DNA of 64,000 nucleotides from Acinetobacter pullicarnis (GCF_006352475.1 NZ_VCMZ01000001.1:3410001-3474000); one strand, 5' to 3'; shown: positions 26,698 through 37,448, counted from the stretch's first letter. Numbers and translations: made by a program. Notes: generated by a model not told the origin, from the letters alone.

Positions 26698-27476
26698 CAA
26701 ATTCCTCCAAACATGACCGCAGTCAACACAAAATCTAGGCCCAATACACAGAGTGATGAATACACCACCGTTCGTGTCGTTGAGGTTGCTATGCCTTCCG
26801 AAGTTGGGACACAGGCATAACCTTGATATACAGCAATCCAAGTACAGATAAAGGCAAAAGCAATACTCTTAATAATGGTGCCATTAAAAATATCATGCAT
26901 AAACTGGACGTTACTTTGCATGCCGCTCCAGAATGAACCTTCGTCTACACCAAGAAAATCAACACCAACCAATTTGCCGCCCATAATACCAATGGCTGCG
27001 AAAATAACGGAAAGCATCGGCAGGCTGACAATCCCCGCCCATAGGCGTGGTGATACGATGCGTTTTAATGGATCAACACCGATCATTTCCATACTCGAAA
27101 GTTGCTCAGTGGCTTTCATTAGACCAATTTCAGCCGTCAACGCAGATCCTGCACGGCCCGCGAACAGCAAGGCTGCAACCACCGGTGCGAGCTCTCGGAG
27201 CAAAGTGAGAGACACCATGGTGCCTAACATCGACTCAGAACCCACATTGACTAAAATTGAATAGCCTTGTAAGCCGAGCACTAAACCAATAAACAGACCA
27301 GATACAGCAATAATCAGTAAAGACAGTACGCCAACGCGATACATCTGATAAATAAAAAGTTTTACGCCAAGTAGGCTTGGTACTGAAAATAAAATCTGCA
27401 ACAACATGATCGTTGCAACACCAATCCCCTCTACACGTTCAATGACGCGTCTACCTAATAAGGCAATGGCATTCAT
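26697..27476 (-). CDS. mlaE: ABC transporter permease MlaE
   Basis: This 259-residue membrane protein has five to six hydrophobic segments and the MlaE-family core [20 protein letters not shown] then [20 protein letters not shown]. It forms the transmembrane part of the phospholipid transporter with MlaF and MlaD. It overlaps mlaF by four bases (ATGA). Confidence 0.95.
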   Translation of the reverse strand: MNAIALLGRRVIERVEGIGVATIMLLQILFSVPSLLGVKLFIYQMYRVGVLSLLIIAVSGLFIGLVLGLQGYSILVNVGSESMLGTMVSLTLLRELAPVVAALLFAGRAGSALTAEIGLMKATEQLSSMEMIGVDPLKRIVSPRLWAGIVSLPMLSVIFAAIGIMGGKLVGVDFLGVDEGSFWSGMQSNVQFMHDIFNGTIIKSIAFAFICTWIAVYQGYACVPTSEGIATSTTRTVVYSSLCVLGLDFVLTAVMFGGI

Positions 27477-28297
27477 GAACGCACCTCATTCTTTAAATAG
27501 GCTTGATGGCTAAATTGGTAATCGACTGGGCCTTCTATTGAGCCCGATAAAAATTGTTGTACGAATGGTGATGAATCTGCTTTGAGCTGCTCAGGTGTAC
27601 CCTCACCCTGAATAATTCCCTCTGCCACCACATAAATATAGTCGGCAATTGAGAGGGTTTCTGCCACATCATGCGAGACAATGATGGAAGTCAGATCCAG
27701 CGCTTCACGTAGTGAACGAATCAAACGGGTCAACACCCCTTTTACAATCGGGTCTTGTCCAGCAAATGGCTCGTCATACATGATCAACTCTGGATCGAGT
27801 GCAATGGCACGCGCCAGAGCAACACGACGGTTCATCCCTCCCGAGAGTTCAGAAGGCATAAACTGTTCTGTCCCACGTAAACCCACCGATTCCAATTTAA
27901 GTGCCACCAGTTCAGCAATTAAATGCTCTGGCAATTGAGTATGCGCACGGATTGGAAAGGCAACATTTTCATAAACCGACATATCGGTAAATAAAGCACC
28001 ACTTTGAAATAACATGCCCATACGTGCACGTGCAGCGAATAATTCTTGACGAGACATCTTGACAATATTGGCACCATCAAACAAAACCTCCCCACGATCT
28101 GCGGGGAGTTGTCCGCCAATTAAGCGCAGTAAGGTGGTTTTACCAGTGCCAGATGGCCCCATAATTGCGGTAATCTGTCCACGTCGAATTTTTAAACTGA
28201 CATTGTCGTAAATGACACGTTTACCTCGGTTAAAGCTTAAATTATTAACTTCAATTAAAGCCTCAGCCTCAGTTTCCTGAAACACTGAGTTATTCAT
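27473..28297 (-). CDS. mlaF: ABC transporter ATPase MlaF
   Basis: This 274-residue ATPase has Walker [10 protein letters not shown], signature LSGGMNRR, Walker [11 protein letters not shown] and switch His in IIVSHD. The LSGGM form of the signature is typical of MlaF. First gene of the operon mlaFEDCB, which maintains outer-membrane lipid asymmetry. No ribosome-binding site stands out close to the ATG. Confidence 0.95.
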   Translation of the reverse strand: MNNSVFQETEAEALIEVNNLSFNRGKRVIYDNVSLKIRRGQITAIMGPSGTGKTTLLRLIGGQLPADRGEVLFDGANIVKMSRQELFAARARMGMLFQSGALFTDMSVYENVAFPIRAHTQLPEHLIAELVALKLESVGLRGTEQFMPSELSGGMNRRVALARAIALDPELIMYDEPFAGQDPIVKGVLTRLIRSLREALDLTSIIVSHDVAETLSIADYIYVVAEGIIQGEGTPEQLKADSSPFVQQFLSGSIEGPVDYQFSHQAYLKNEVRS

Positions 28298-28332
28298 AAA
28301 TGAACATTTTCCTGCAATTAATCAGCTGATGT

Positions 28333-28341
28333 ACTATACCA
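28333..28341 (-). promoter_or_regulatory. Possible extended -10 promoter of mlaFEDCB
   Basis: On the minus strand TGGTATAGT (TGn plus TATAGT) lies 36 bases before the mlaF ATG. No convincing -35 is visible, so the call is tentative. Confidence 0.4.
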
Positions 28342-28629
28342 TCATGAATTAGGGTTAATGTACTGTTATTCAAAGATAATAATGAGGACGAACGGAGCCC
28401 TTATTTTGTAAAATAATGATTTTAATAAGCTTATATTTTTTGTAAATTTTAGTTCAGAATTAAATTAAGAACAAACTGCTGAAAAAGAAGTAGCTCAAGT
28501 TAAAAATAACCAATGTGCTAAAAACATAAAACATCATTTGAAATGTAGCCCCTTTACATTAACGTTATAATTATCACTTTTTTATACTAAATTGACAAGC
28601 ATCACATTTTAAAATCAAACATGCGTACA
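28342..28629. other. AT-rich intergenic region between mlaF and the helicase gene
   Basis: The 387-base gap between mlaF and the RNA helicase gene contains the mla promoter candidate at one end and the helicase terminator at the other. The middle is AT-rich with only a 33-codon open stretch near 28470-28570 that lacks a start codon. Nothing else is supported. Confidence 0.5.
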
Positions 28630-28655
28630 TAAAAAAACCAGTCCTAAGACTGGTT
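28630..28655 (-). terminator. Terminator of the RNA helicase gene
   Basis: Stem AACCAGTC with its complement and a four-base loop, followed in the minus-strand direction by a run of seven T. It lies 30 bases after the helicase stop. Confidence 0.85.
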
Positions 28656-28684
28656 CATTTATTTACAAAATCGCGTATTGATGA

Positions 28685-30670
28685 TTAGTCGTTGAATTTA
28701 CGACGTGGACGATCATCTTGACTCGGGCGATCAGAATTAAATTCGCGACGTGGACGATCTTCACCACCAAAAGTACGCTTAGGACGATCATCGCCACCAA
28801 AAGTACGTTTAGGACGATCATCACCACCGAAAGTGCGCTTAGGACGGTCATCACCACCGAAAGAACGTTGTGGACGATCATCACCACCGAAAGTACGTTT
28901 AGGACGATCATCGCCACCAAAAGTACGCTTAGGACGGTCATCACCACCGAAAGAACGTTGTGGACGGTCATCACCACCAAAAGTACGTTTAGGACGGTCA
29001 TCACCACCAAAAGTACGTTTAGGGCGATCATCACCACCAAAAGAACGTTGTGGACGGTCATCGCTAAAAGAACGTTTAGGACGATCAGCAAAGTTACCTT
29101 CGCTGCGTGGTTTGTAATCTACGCGATTGCCACGGTTGTCATCATTCGAATTAGTGCGTGGTTTATCATTGTAACCACCTTCACGACGTGGACGGTCAGC
29201 GCTATATTCGCGGCGCGGACGATCATCAGCACTTGGCTCGCGACGTGGACGATCTTCGTTATAGTCACGACGTGGTGGACGCTCAGAGAAGCTACTACCT
29301 TCGCGACGTGGACGATCATCACCATAACTACGACGCTCACCGCCGCCATCACGACTACCGCCACCGAAGCTACGACCACCGCCATCACGACCACGACCGC
29401 CGCCATCACGACTGCCGCCGCCAAAGCTACGACCACGACCGCCATCACGACCACGACCACCGCCATCACGACCGCGACCATCACGACTGCCTTTCGCTGG
29501 CGGTGGAGATGGCTCAAGGCCTTCAATTTCAGAAACATTTAGACGTGCATCTAAATAGTCTTCTAATGCACGAATTTTACCGCGTTCACGGTAAGTTGCT
29601 AAAGTAATTGCTTTACCAGTACGACCAGCACGACCTGTACGGCCAATACGGTGAACATAGTCTTCGTTCTTCATTGGAAGACCGAAGTTAATCACGTGAG
29701 AAATTGTTGGTACGTCAAGACCACGTGCAGCAACGTCAGTTGCAACTAAAATTTTAGCGCGACCTTCACGAATGCTACGTAAACGACGGTTACGTACGGC
29801 TTGCGGCATAGCACCATGCAATGCAACCACAGAAAGACCAGCTTCAGCCAGTTCTTCAGCCAACATATCTGTATCTTCTTGCGTACTTGCAAAAACAACA
29901 GCTTGATCTAAATCTTCTTCACTTAACCAATGCGTAAGTAATTTTTTCTTATGCTCAAAACCATCAGTCCAATGTAAAGTTTGGGTGATGTCAGTATTGG
30001 TTGTATGACCCGTTTCGATTGCGATACGTTGTGGATTATTCATCATGCGTTCAGCAAGACGGATAATACGATCTGCAAACGTTGCCGAGAACATCAATGT
30101 TTGTTTACGGTTACCCGCTAATTCACCAATTGCTTCAAGGTCTTCAGAGAAACCTAGATCAAGCATACGGTCAGCTTCATCGACGATTAATGCATCTACA
30201 AGGTCAAGTTTAATTTGACGACGATTTACCAAGTCAAGTAAACGGCCTGGCGTAGCAACAACAACTTGAGCGCCTTTTAATTGTTGGATTTGTTTACCAA
30301 AAGGCATACCACCCATAATTGCAGCAACACGAACACCTTTCATGTGACGTACAAATGCAATCGCATCTTGGCTAACTTGCTGAGCCAACTCACGTGTTGG
30401 ACAAAGCACTAAAATATTTGGTTGCGTTACAGCACGCATGCGATCTTTTACTGTACCCAAGCTATCTTGGTCAGCAATCGCATTTAAAGTTGGTAGTAAA
30501 AAAGCTGCAGTTTTACCAGAACCGGTCTGGCTAGATACAAGCAGGTCTTTTCCATCTAGCGCAAGTGGAATAGATTGTTCTTGAACAGCGGTAGGTGTAG
30601 TGAAACCTAGGCTTTCAACTGCTTTATGTAAAGATTCATGCAAAGGAAAATCAGCAAAAGTTTTGCTCAT
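28685..30670 (-). CDS. DEAD-box RNA helicase with Arg/Gly-rich and decapeptide-repeat tail
   Basis: The product is 661 residues from MSKTFADFPLHESL; an ATG three codons upstream is less likely because the GGGTG ribosome-binding site would be only two bases from it. The helicase core (about 1-380) has Q motif, SSQTGSGKTAAF, DEAD in VDEADRMLD, SAT and HRIGRTGRAGRTG. The tail (about 390-661) is disordered and basic: first RDGGGRGRDGG-type repeats, then DRPRRE units, then ten tandem decapeptides (DRPKRTFGGD / DRPQRSFGGD). It resembles RhlE/DeaD-type helicases acting in ribosome assembly, RNA decay or cold growth. A long structured leader precedes it. Confidence 0.92.
   Translation of the reverse strand: MSKTFADFPLHESLHKAVESLGFTTPTAVQEQSIPLALDGKDLLVSSQTGSGKTAAFLLPTLNAIADQDSLGTVKDRMRAVTQPNILVLCPTRELAQQVSQDAIAFVRHMKGVRVAAIMGGMPFGKQIQQLKGAQVVVATPGRLLDLVNRRQIKLDLVDALIVDEADRMLDLGFSEDLEAIGELAGNRKQTLMFSATFADRIIRLAERMMNNPQRIAIETGHTTNTDITQTLHWTDGFEHKKKLLTHWLSEEDLDQAVVFASTQEDTDMLAEELAEAGLSVVALHGAMPQAVRNRRLRSIREGRAKILVATDVAARGLDVPTISHVINFGLPMKNEDYVHRIGRTGRAGRTGKAITLATYRERGKIRALEDYLDARLNVSEIEGLEPSPPPAKGSRDGRGRDGGGRGRDGGRGRSFGGGSRDGGGRGRDGGGRSFGGGSRDGGGERRSYGDDRPRREGSSFSERPPRRDYNEDRPRREPSADDRPRREYSADRPRREGGYNDKPRTNSNDDNRGNRVDYKPRSEGNFADRPKRSFSDDRPQRSFGGDDRPKRTFGGDDRPKRTFGGDDRPQRSFGGDDRPKRTFGGDDRPKRTFGGDDRPQRSFGGDDRPKRTFGGDDRPKRTFGGDDRPKRTFGGEDRPRREFNSDRPSQDDRPRRKFND
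28760..29063 (-). repeat. 30-base tandem repeat array coding for a decapeptide
   Basis: Ten 30-base units encode D-R-P-(K/Q)-R-(T/S)-F-G-G-D, in frame within the helicase tail. The units run in threes (one QRS unit followed by two KRT units), so a 90-base higher-order unit appears to have been duplicated. The copies differ mainly at synonymous positions. Confidence 0.9.
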
Positions 30671-30944
30671 AGAGGACATTCACCCGCAAATGGGTGCTCC
30701 ATTTATAAAATAAATCAGATGGACATCGGCAAAAAGCGGCACAGCAAATAAACGCTGAAAATATAAGATCAGCGGCAATCCGAGTAAGGACGATGTGATA
30801 TAACGCACGTAAGATTACGGCCGTAAACCTGAAAGAATCGCTTAAGCGATTGGGGCGCGAGATATCGTCCTCTAGTTGGACCGGACGCGCATACACAATG
30901 TATAAGAAGAGAATGTTCAGGTAATGAACGGAAATGAACTGCGT
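30671..30944 (-). promoter_or_regulatory. Long 5' leader of the RNA helicase gene
   Basis: The predicted transcript has about 275 untranslated bases. Close to the start codon, CACCC (30692-30696) can pair with GGGTG (30681-30685), the only ribosome-binding site candidate, around a six-base loop. A perfect palindrome, ATCGCTTAAGCGAT, lies further upstream (around 30840). Long leaders are known for other cold-induced or autoregulated DEAD-box helicase mRNAs; control here is inferred. Confidence 0.55.
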
Positions 30945-30950
30945 GGCGGG

Positions 30951-30978
30951 AGTATAACAGCTATTAAACAAATGTCAC
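30951..30978 (-). promoter_or_regulatory. RNA helicase promoter
   Basis: Minus-strand GTGACA (30973-30978), a 16-base spacer and TATACT (30951-30956) form a good sigma-70 promoter with start near 30944. Confidence 0.6.
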
Positions 30979-31049
30979 GCTTAAATTAAAGATTCTCTGC
31001 AATTTTAATCTTGTGTTCAAAATGCACGCCCCTAAGCTTAAGCGCAATA

Positions 31050-31661
31050 TTAATTATTCATAACGCCAACCACACCAGTGATGATCATATCGATGGCAAT
31101 GGTTCCCACCAACAAAGCAGATAGACGACCAACAATGTCGACATAGCGATCAATGTATTTAGAGTGCTTGGTCCTTAAGTTGTCATGTGCAAACTTCATT
31201 AAAATAAGCAAGCTGCAACTGATCGCAAGGGTGGCACCAATAACCGCAAAAGCACCCACCAACGGCAATTGCACCCCCGTCACCACTGCCGCACTGATGG
31301 TTCCAGGTCCAATCATAAAGGGCATTGCGATGGCACCCGCCACATGCTCTGGCGCCCCACGTGTCACACCAATAGTATCGGCACCTTCAAATACATAACG
31401 ATAACCGATCACCAAGAAAATAATGCCACCAAAAATTTGGAAAGATTCAAATCGAACCTGTAAAAACTCACTAAAAATCGACTCACCACCCCATGCAAAC
31501 AGCATAAATACGGTTAAGGCGATCAATGCCCCCTGAATGAGTGCCGTTGCAAATGTTTTAAATTCTAAATTCCGAATTAAACCCAGCATGTAAATGCTCA
31601 TGAGAAAAGGGTTTAATAAAGCAAAAAATAATGTAAATGAATGAATATAAAGATTGTTCAA
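31050..31661 (-). CDS. MarC family integral membrane protein
   Basis: This 203-residue protein has six predicted membrane segments and the MarC-family motif AIAMPFMIGPGTISAAVV in the middle. Despite the name, the family has no proven role in multidrug resistance, and its function is unknown. It stands alone, downstream of suhB on the same strand with a terminator between. Confidence 0.88.
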   Translation of the reverse strand: MNNLYIHSFTLFFALLNPFLMSIYMLGLIRNLEFKTFATALIQGALIALTVFMLFAWGGESIFSEFLQVRFESFQIFGGIIFLVIGYRYVFEGADTIGVTRGAPEHVAGAIAMPFMIGPGTISAAVVTGVQLPLVGAFAVIGATLAISCSLLILMKFAHDNLRTKHSKYIDRYVDIVGRLSALLVGTIAIDMIITGVVGVMNN

Positions 31662-31842
31662 AATAGATACCTAAGTCATTACCTATACAAAAAAACGGAC
31701 CTTGCGTTAAATCGACCCAAAATGATTTACGCCGCTCTCTATGCTGCCATACCATGAAAAAAATTGCATGACATCACATTACTGCACACACCATTGATAC
31801 TCATTTGATTTTTTATTTTTATCAATAGTCTTTACCAAAACA

Positions 31843-31880
31843 AAACAGCCCAAAAAACACGATGGTTTTTTAGACTGTTA
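31843..31880 (-). terminator. Terminator of suhB
   Basis: A hairpin with AACAG/CTGTT ends and an A6/T6 core (with two G-T pairs in RNA) around an eight-base loop, followed by T-rich sequence on the minus strand. It lies 24 bases after the suhB stop. Confidence 0.65.
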
Positions 31881-31903
31881 TTTATAACGCTGTAGTGGCT
31901 ACA

Positions 31904-32734
31904 TTATTTTGCAGCATCACCCCAAGCAGGAACAACGGTTTGCATTAGTGGTTTAAGCATTTTCATTGAACATGCCAATACTTGACCATTGTCTAAACTG
32001 TCGTTACCACCACGTGCATCAACCATAGTACCACCCGCCTCTTTCACCAAGAGTTCACCAGCAGCGATATCCCATGATTTTAAGCCAAGTTCGAAATAAC
32101 CATCGAAACGACCTGCAGCAACATAAGCTAAATCTAAAGCTGCTGAACCCGTACGGCGATATTGCGCACCAGCTTCAGTCACAGCTAACAAAGATTCAAA
32201 ATGGTTTTTAGCATAAGAAACGATTTCGCCATTACGTTTTGCACGATAAGCATGGCCAACCGCTAAGAAGCTTTTATCTAAGCTGTCTTTAATATTCACA
32301 CGAATACGGCGTTGATTCATCATGGCACCACGGCCACGACTGGCAGAAAACAGCTCATCTCTCACTGGGTCATAAATGACGCCATGTTGGGTAATACCCT
32401 TGTGCTGCACTGCGATTGAAATACAAAAATGCGGAACTGCATTAACAAAGTTGAGTGTGCCATCGAGTGGATCAATAATCCAACACCAATCAGCATCATC
32501 CCCTTTACCTTCTTGCAAACCAAATTCTTCACCTAAGAAGCTATGGTTTTTATAGCTTTTACGCAAAGTTGCAATCGTCAATTCTTCTAAATAACGATCA
32601 ACTTGCGTTACAGGCCCATCAATACCTTTTTCTTCAACTTGTAGGTCGAGTTTATGACGATTTTTATGTGCTTTTAAAAGCTCTTGACCAACTGTTTCAG
32701 CCGCACGCGCAGCCATCACCACCATAGGTTCCAT
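31904..32734 (-). CDS. suhB: Inositol-1-monophosphatase family protein SuhB
   Basis: The product is 276 residues. Metal-binding motifs are intact: GEEFG (first metal Glu), WIIDPLDGTLNFV (IMPase signature 1) and WDIAAGELLVKEAGG (signature 2). SuhB is both a phosphatase and, in E. coli, a Nus-factor partner in rRNA transcription antitermination; which role dominates here cannot be read from sequence. Confidence 0.93.
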   Translation of the reverse strand: MEPMVVMAARAAETVGQELLKAHKNRHKLDLQVEEKGIDGPVTQVDRYLEELTIATLRKSYKNHSFLGEEFGLQEGKGDDADWCWIIDPLDGTLNFVNAVPHFCISIAVQHKGITQHGVIYDPVRDELFSASRGRGAMMNQRRIRVNIKDSLDKSFLAVGHAYRAKRNGEIVSYAKNHFESLLAVTEAGAQYRRTGSAALDLAYVAAGRFDGYFELGLKSWDIAAGELLVKEAGGTMVDARGGNDSLDNGQVLACSMKMLKPLMQTVVPAWGDAAK

Positions 32735-32854
32735 TGAACACCCACTACAAAATTAAAGAATCTGATAAAGAATAATGCATAAAAGCGCCAACATTTTAGC
32801 AAATGAAAGCGCTTTTAGGGTAAAAATCTTGCTATTTTTTCTAACACATTGAAA

Positions 32855-34768
32855 TTAAACTGTTTGAAGCAGCTTTAACCAGGCTTGATGAATCGCGTTT
32901 TGAATACCACCGGCATCTAGTCCACAGTCCTTGAGCATTTCTGCATGACTGGCTTGGGGCAGAAATTCATCGGGCAAACCCAAGTTCAATATTGGTTTCA
33001 CAATTTGTGCTTGTGCCAAGAACTCATTCACAGCACTGCCCGCGCCAGCCATCACAGCATGTTCTTCCACAGTCACAAATAAATGTGTTGTTGCTGCAAC
33101 AGAACAGATGAGCTGCGTATCAAGTGGTTTAACAAAGCGCATATTGATGACTTGTACGGCAACCTCAAGCGCAGCTGCAAGTTGCTCTGCTGCCGTTACA
33201 GCAACACTGACACGACTACCAAAAGCCAAAATGGTAATTTTCTCGTCATGCTGCGCTTGGAAACAAGCCACAGATTCGGCTTTCCCAATTTCCATGGCTG
33301 TCATTTGCTGTTGAATTTCAACACCTAAACCATTACCACGCGGATAACGCACTGCTGCTGGCCCAGGATATAAATAAGCAGTGTGCAACATCTGACGACA
33401 TTCATTTTCATCTTTGGGCGCCATGATCACAATATTCGGTACCGTCCGCATATAAGCATAGTCATAGGCACCAGCATGGGTTGGGCCATCTTCACCCACC
33501 AGCCCTGCACGGTCAATTCCGAAAGTCACATCTAAATTTTGTAAGGCAACATCATGCACCAACTGATCATAGCCACGCTGTAAGAAGGTCGAGTAAATCG
33601 CAACCACAGGTTTCAGACCTTCACATGCCATACCCGCCGCCAAAGTTACCGCATGCTGCTCTGCAATCGCCACATCAAAATAACGATCTGGATATTGTTT
33701 GGCGAATTGCATCATGCCCGAGCCTTCACACATGGCTGGTGTAATCGCGAGTAATCGTGAGTCTTGTTCTGCTTGGTCACATAACCACTGACCGAAGACT
33801 TCAGAATATTTCGGTGCAACAGTGGCTTGCGCCACCACAGGCGCTGAATTTGTACGACTCACGGCATGATATTTAATTTGATCTGCTTCGGCTGGTGCAA
33901 AGCCTTTGCCTTTTTTCGTATAGATATGAATCAGACGCGGCCCTTTCCGTTTTTTTAAGGCCTCAAATACCGTCACTAATTGATTGACATCATGACCATC
34001 GAAAGGACCAAAATAATCAAAGCCAATGGCTTTAAATAAGTTATCTGCCGCATCGGTTGCTGGCTTATGTAAACGCGAGGTATAGCACCAGTCTGGATGT
34101 GATTGTATAAAGGCTTGACCATCGGCATCAATATTGACCAACTGTCCTTTTTCCCAAATCGCGGCTAGATGCTGTGCAAAACCACCGGTACTACAGGAAA
34201 TCGACATATCGTTGTCATTTAAGATCACAATAAGATCGGCTTGATGTGCCACTGCATCGTTCATGGCTTCAAAGGCCATGCCCGCAGTCATCGCACCATC
34301 ACCCACAATTGCAACCACTTCACATGCCGATTGCTGATAGCGACGTGCCAAAGCCATGCCCAACCCTGCTGAAATCGCAGTAGAAGAATGCCCAACACCA
34401 AAAGTATCGAACTCTGATTCTTCCCGAGCGGGAAAGGCAGCCAAACCATTTTTAGCACGAATGGTTGTTAATTGTTCACGACGACCTGTCAATACTTTGT
34501 GTGGATAAGCTTGATGCCCCACATCCCAAATCAGACGATCGTTTGGTGTGTTAAAACAGTAATGCAAGGCAACCGTTAATTCGATGACCCCTAAATTTGC
34601 CCCAAAATGACCGCCACTTTGTCCCGCGGCATAGAGTATATACTGACGTAATTGATCCGCCACTTGAGCTAACTGGCTTTGCGCGAGCTGACGTAATTGC
34701 TGAGGATGATCAATTCCATCTAACAAAGGCGTAACTGGACGTTGAGCTGGTATTTCTGTATACAACAT
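32855..34768 (-). CDS. dxs: 1-deoxy-D-xylulose-5-phosphate synthase
   Basis: Dxs condenses pyruvate and glyceraldehyde-3-phosphate to DXP, entering the MEP isoprenoid pathway and supplying thiamine and pyridoxal synthesis. The product is 637 residues from [11 protein letters not shown]; a TTG three codons upstream is the alternative. The thiamine diphosphate motif [19 protein letters not shown], the active-site HFGANLGV and the transketolase motif [15 protein letters not shown] are present. Divergent from ribA with 288 bases between. Confidence 0.95.
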   Translation of the reverse strand: MLYTEIPAQRPVTPLLDGIDHPQQLRQLAQSQLAQVADQLRQYILYAAGQSGGHFGANLGVIELTVALHYCFNTPNDRLIWDVGHQAYPHKVLTGRREQLTTIRAKNGLAAFPAREESEFDTFGVGHSSTAISAGLGMALARRYQQSACEVVAIVGDGAMTAGMAFEAMNDAVAHQADLIVILNDNDMSISCSTGGFAQHLAAIWEKGQLVNIDADGQAFIQSHPDWCYTSRLHKPATDAADNLFKAIGFDYFGPFDGHDVNQLVTVFEALKKRKGPRLIHIYTKKGKGFAPAEADQIKYHAVSRTNSAPVVAQATVAPKYSEVFGQWLCDQAEQDSRLLAITPAMCEGSGMMQFAKQYPDRYFDVAIAEQHAVTLAAGMACEGLKPVVAIYSTFLQRGYDQLVHDVALQNLDVTFGIDRAGLVGEDGPTHAGAYDYAYMRTVPNIVIMAPKDENECRQMLHTAYLYPGPAAVRYPRGNGLGVEIQQQMTAMEIGKAESVACFQAQHDEKITILAFGSRVSVAVTAAEQLAAALEVAVQVINMRFVKPLDTQLICSVAATTHLFVTVEEHAVMAGAGSAVNEFLAQAQIVKPILNLGLPDEFLPQASHAEMLKDCGLDAGGIQNAIHQAWLKLLQTV

Positions 34769-35056
34769 ATGTGGCAAAGCCTTCTTAAGCCTGGCAAATC
34801 CTAAGCTAGGTAAACGGGTTAGTACACGCTATAAATCGAATCATATCACCTCAATCGGCCACATGACGAGTAATGCGCGAGCACCAAATGACACTTGGAA
34901 ATGCTTGGTGCTAGATTATCCTTAATAATCTTACTACTTATCAACTATTATCGTTTGCTTTATACAAAAAACAAAAACGAATGCAGCGAAACATATTTCA
35001 CAGTTCTATCAATACTTGAGCTTTACGATATACTTTAACCAATTTCTACATGAATA

Positions 35057-35671
35057 ATGGAAAATTCTGTGTCGATCGAATTTGTTGCGACGTCAAAGCT
35101 CCCGACGGCTTTTGGTGATTTTAAAATTAGCGTTTTTCAGGACCCCAACACAGGCGAAGAACACATTGCGCTTTCTAAAGGTTTAGAACACCAACCAACC
35201 ATGCCCGTACTGGTTCGCATTCATTCAGAATGCTTAACCGGTGATGCCTTTGCCTCACTTAAATGTGACTGCGGCCCGCAATTGCACAATACAATGCAAA
35301 TGATCGATGCTGCTGGACAAGGCGCCATTTTATACTTACGCCAAGAAGGTCGCGGTATTGGTCTCACCAATAAAATTCGTGCTTATGCGCTGCAAGATCA
35401 AGGACATGACACTGTTGACGCCAATTTACTCTTGAATCTGCCCGCAGATGCACGGCGCTATGATATGTGCAGTATCATGCTTGATCAACTCAAAATTAAA
35501 CAAGTTCAGCTAATTACGAACAATCCATTAAAAATTCAAGCCTTAACAGAACAAGGAATTGATGTCGTTGATCGAATCCCGCTCACAGTAGGCATGAATC
35601 CAATGAATGAAGACTATTTAAAAACCAAACATGAGCGCATGTCGCATATGTATGACAAAGAAGATTTTTAA
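35057..35671 (+). CDS. ribA: GTP cyclohydrolase II
   Basis: RibA opens the GTP imidazole ring in the first step of riboflavin synthesis. The 204-residue stand-alone enzyme has zinc ligands in the pattern C-x10-C-x-C ([20 protein letters not shown]), the [20 protein letters not shown] active-site helix and [13 protein letters not shown] four codons in would shorten it slightly. Possible -10 TATACT at 35029-35034. Confidence 0.95.
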   Translation: MENSVSIEFVATSKLPTAFGDFKISVFQDPNTGEEHIALSKGLEHQPTMPVLVRIHSECLTGDAFASLKCDCGPQLHNTMQMIDAAGQGAILYLRQEGRGIGLTNKIRAYALQDQGHDTVDANLLLNLPADARRYDMCSIMLDQLKIKQVQLITNNPLKIQALTEQGIDVVDRIPLTVGMNPMNEDYLKTKHERMSHMYDKEDF

Positions 35672-35846
35672 ATAGATTTGACCAATCGTTATATTTTTTA
35701 TATTTTGATGGCTCCTTTATAAAGACGACCTAAACATTAATTGATTTGGGTCGCATTTTGATCTGACTGGATTTGCCTATCATATGAAGCGGCACAACTT
35801 GCCACACTATACGTAAATCAAGACTTGGATCGTTTTTGGGGGTTAG

Positions 35847-36404
35847 ATGTCCAATATTATTGTCAACAATAAAAGCTATGAGATTTGCCAATTCTATGGT
35901 GAGGTTGTAGATACCAGTAAACAAAGAGAAACTCAAATTCACGGGTCTGGTGGCGGTGGGGCAAGTTACCAAGGTACAGGCGGTACCGCACCGATTAATA
36001 TTAGTTCAACCACTGTTGTGCATGACCAATTCTTCATCGTCAATGATGAGGGTAAAGAACTTGATGTTAACCTTTCCAATTGGAATGTAAGCTTACGTGC
36101 AGGTCATAAAGTGCAAATGCTTTGGGTGATCCCAAGCAATGCAAAAGAAGGCCCCTTTGTACGATTAAATAATCTTAGCCTTGGCAAAGCACAACATAAT
36201 GATGATGCGCTAAAACGTGTAGCCAAGTCACACTACATCATGTTGCTCTGGTTAAGCTTTCTTATTGCTGGCATTGCAGGTTATATGTCTAGCTCGATTG
36301 GTTTCACTTTAATCATTGTTTTTGTAGCTTATATTGTGTACAGATATAAAAGCAATGACGTCTTTAAACAACTAGACGCTGCAGTCGATAAAGAAATGAT
36401 ATAA
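35847..36404 (+). CDS. Unrecognised protein with soluble N-terminal part and two C-terminal membrane segments
   Basis: The product is 185 residues. Residues of about 1-125 look like a beta-rich soluble domain with a Gly-rich turn (HGSGGGGASYQGTGG, around 31-47) followed by hydrophobic-polar alternation; two adjacent membrane segments span about 130-170 (IMLLWLSFLIAGIAGYM and IGFTLIIVFVAYIVYRY), with a short charged tail. No family is recognised. It stands alone between ribA and hemF, with its own probable promoter region of about 175 bases. Confidence 0.7.
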   Translation: MSNIIVNNKSYEICQFYGEVVDTSKQRETQIHGSGGGGASYQGTGGTAPINISSTTVVHDQFFIVNDEGKELDVNLSNWNVSLRAGHKVQMLWVIPSNAKEGPFVRLNNLSLGKAQHNDDALKRVAKSHYIMLLWLSFLIAGIAGYMSSSIGFTLIIVFVAYIVYRYKSNDVFKQLDAAVDKEMI

Positions 36405-36474
36405 AACCCTTACTTTTATTATGGTTTTATGCTTTTATGTATTTAACCTATAAAATCATCTTATGAGGACCATC

Positions 36475-37419
36475 ATGCAGAACCCCACTTCAGCTGATAT
36501 TCAACGCGTTCGCGAATTTCTCCTCGATTTACAAGCCCGTATTTGTGCTGCTCTAGAAAAGCAAGAACAGCAAAGCGGCAGTAAAGCACAATTTATTATT
36601 GATGACTGGCAGCGCCCTGAAGGTGGTGGTGGTCGTTCTCGCGTGTTACAAGATGGGCAAGTGATTGAAAAAGGTGGTGTGATGTTCTCCCACATCAACA
36701 TCACCTCACTCCCTGCATCGGCCACAGAACGTCACCCTGAAATTGCAGGCGCAAAAGCGCAAGCCATGGGCGTATCCTTGGTCATTCACCCAAACAACCC
36801 CAATGTACCAACCTCACATGCCAATGTTCGACTCTTCGTAGCCGAACCTGAAGGGCAGGAACCGATCTGGTGGTTCGGTGGTGGCTTTGACCTCACTCCA
36901 TTTTACCCAAATGATGCAGACATTTTAAATTGGCACCAGACTGCGCATGACTTATGTGCCCCTTTTGGGGATGACGTCTATGACCAACATAAAAAATGGT
37001 GTGATGATTACTTCTATCTCAAGCATCGAGATGAACAGCGCGGAGTCGGTGGTTTATTCTTTGATGATTTAAATCAATGGGATTTTGAAACCTGCTTCAA
37101 ATACATCCAAGCTGTCGGCAATGGTTATTTAGAGGCAATTATTCCTATTTTCCAAAAAAATCAGGATAAACCGTTTACCCCTGCACAACGCGATTTCCAG
37201 CTTTATCGTCGTGGTCGCTATGTCGAGTACAATTTGGTTTATGACCGTGGTACTTTATTTGGCTTACAAACCGGTGGCCGTATCGAGTCGATTTTAGTCA
37301 GTCTGCCAAATTTGGCAGCCTGGTCTTATCGCCCAGAATGGGATGAAGCATCTGCAGAGCAACGTCTTGCTGACTATTACCTAAAACCAAGAGACTGGTT
37401 AGCAAAAAACAAAGCTTAA
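36475..37419 (+). CDS. hemF: Oxygen-dependent coproporphyrinogen III oxidase
   Basis: HemF decarboxylates coproporphyrinogen III to protoporphyrinogen IX in haem synthesis. The 314-residue product starts at [13 protein letters not shown]: the ATG four codons upstream is itself part of the ribosome-binding site (ATGAGGACC). Conserved blocks [34 protein letters not shown] and [17 protein letters not shown] are intact. It is followed by a terminator, a small membrane protein gene and aroE. Confidence 0.95.
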   Translation: MQNPTSADIQRVREFLLDLQARICAALEKQEQQSGSKAQFIIDDWQRPEGGGGRSRVLQDGQVIEKGGVMFSHINITSLPASATERHPEIAGAKAQAMGVSLVIHPNNPNVPTSHANVRLFVAEPEGQEPIWWFGGGFDLTPFYPNDADILNWHQTAHDLCAPFGDDVYDQHKKWCDDYFYLKHRDEQRGVGGLFFDDLNQWDFETCFKYIQAVGNGYLEAIIPIFQKNQDKPFTPAQRDFQLYRRGRYVEYNLVYDRGTLFGLQTGGRIESILVSLPNLAAWSYRPEWDEASAEQRLADYYLKPRDWLAKNKA

Positions 37420-37448
37420 GCTAAAACGCAAACAGAAAGACTCAACCC

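Noticed and set aside
28470..28570. Possible small gene between mlaF and the helicase gene.
   Set aside because: The open stretch of about 33 codons starts after a stop with no start codon or ribosome-binding site.
28760..29063. Regular 30-base repeats considered as a CRISPR array.
   Set aside because: There are no spacers; the units are directly adjacent, in frame and code for a decapeptide within a helicase.
28718..29542. Long open frames on the opposite strand and other frames over the helicase tail (Thr/Ile-rich or Val/Leu-rich products).
   Set aside because: They are by-products of the repeated 30-base unit and Arg/Gly codon bias of the helicase gene; they have no start signals and low-complexity products.
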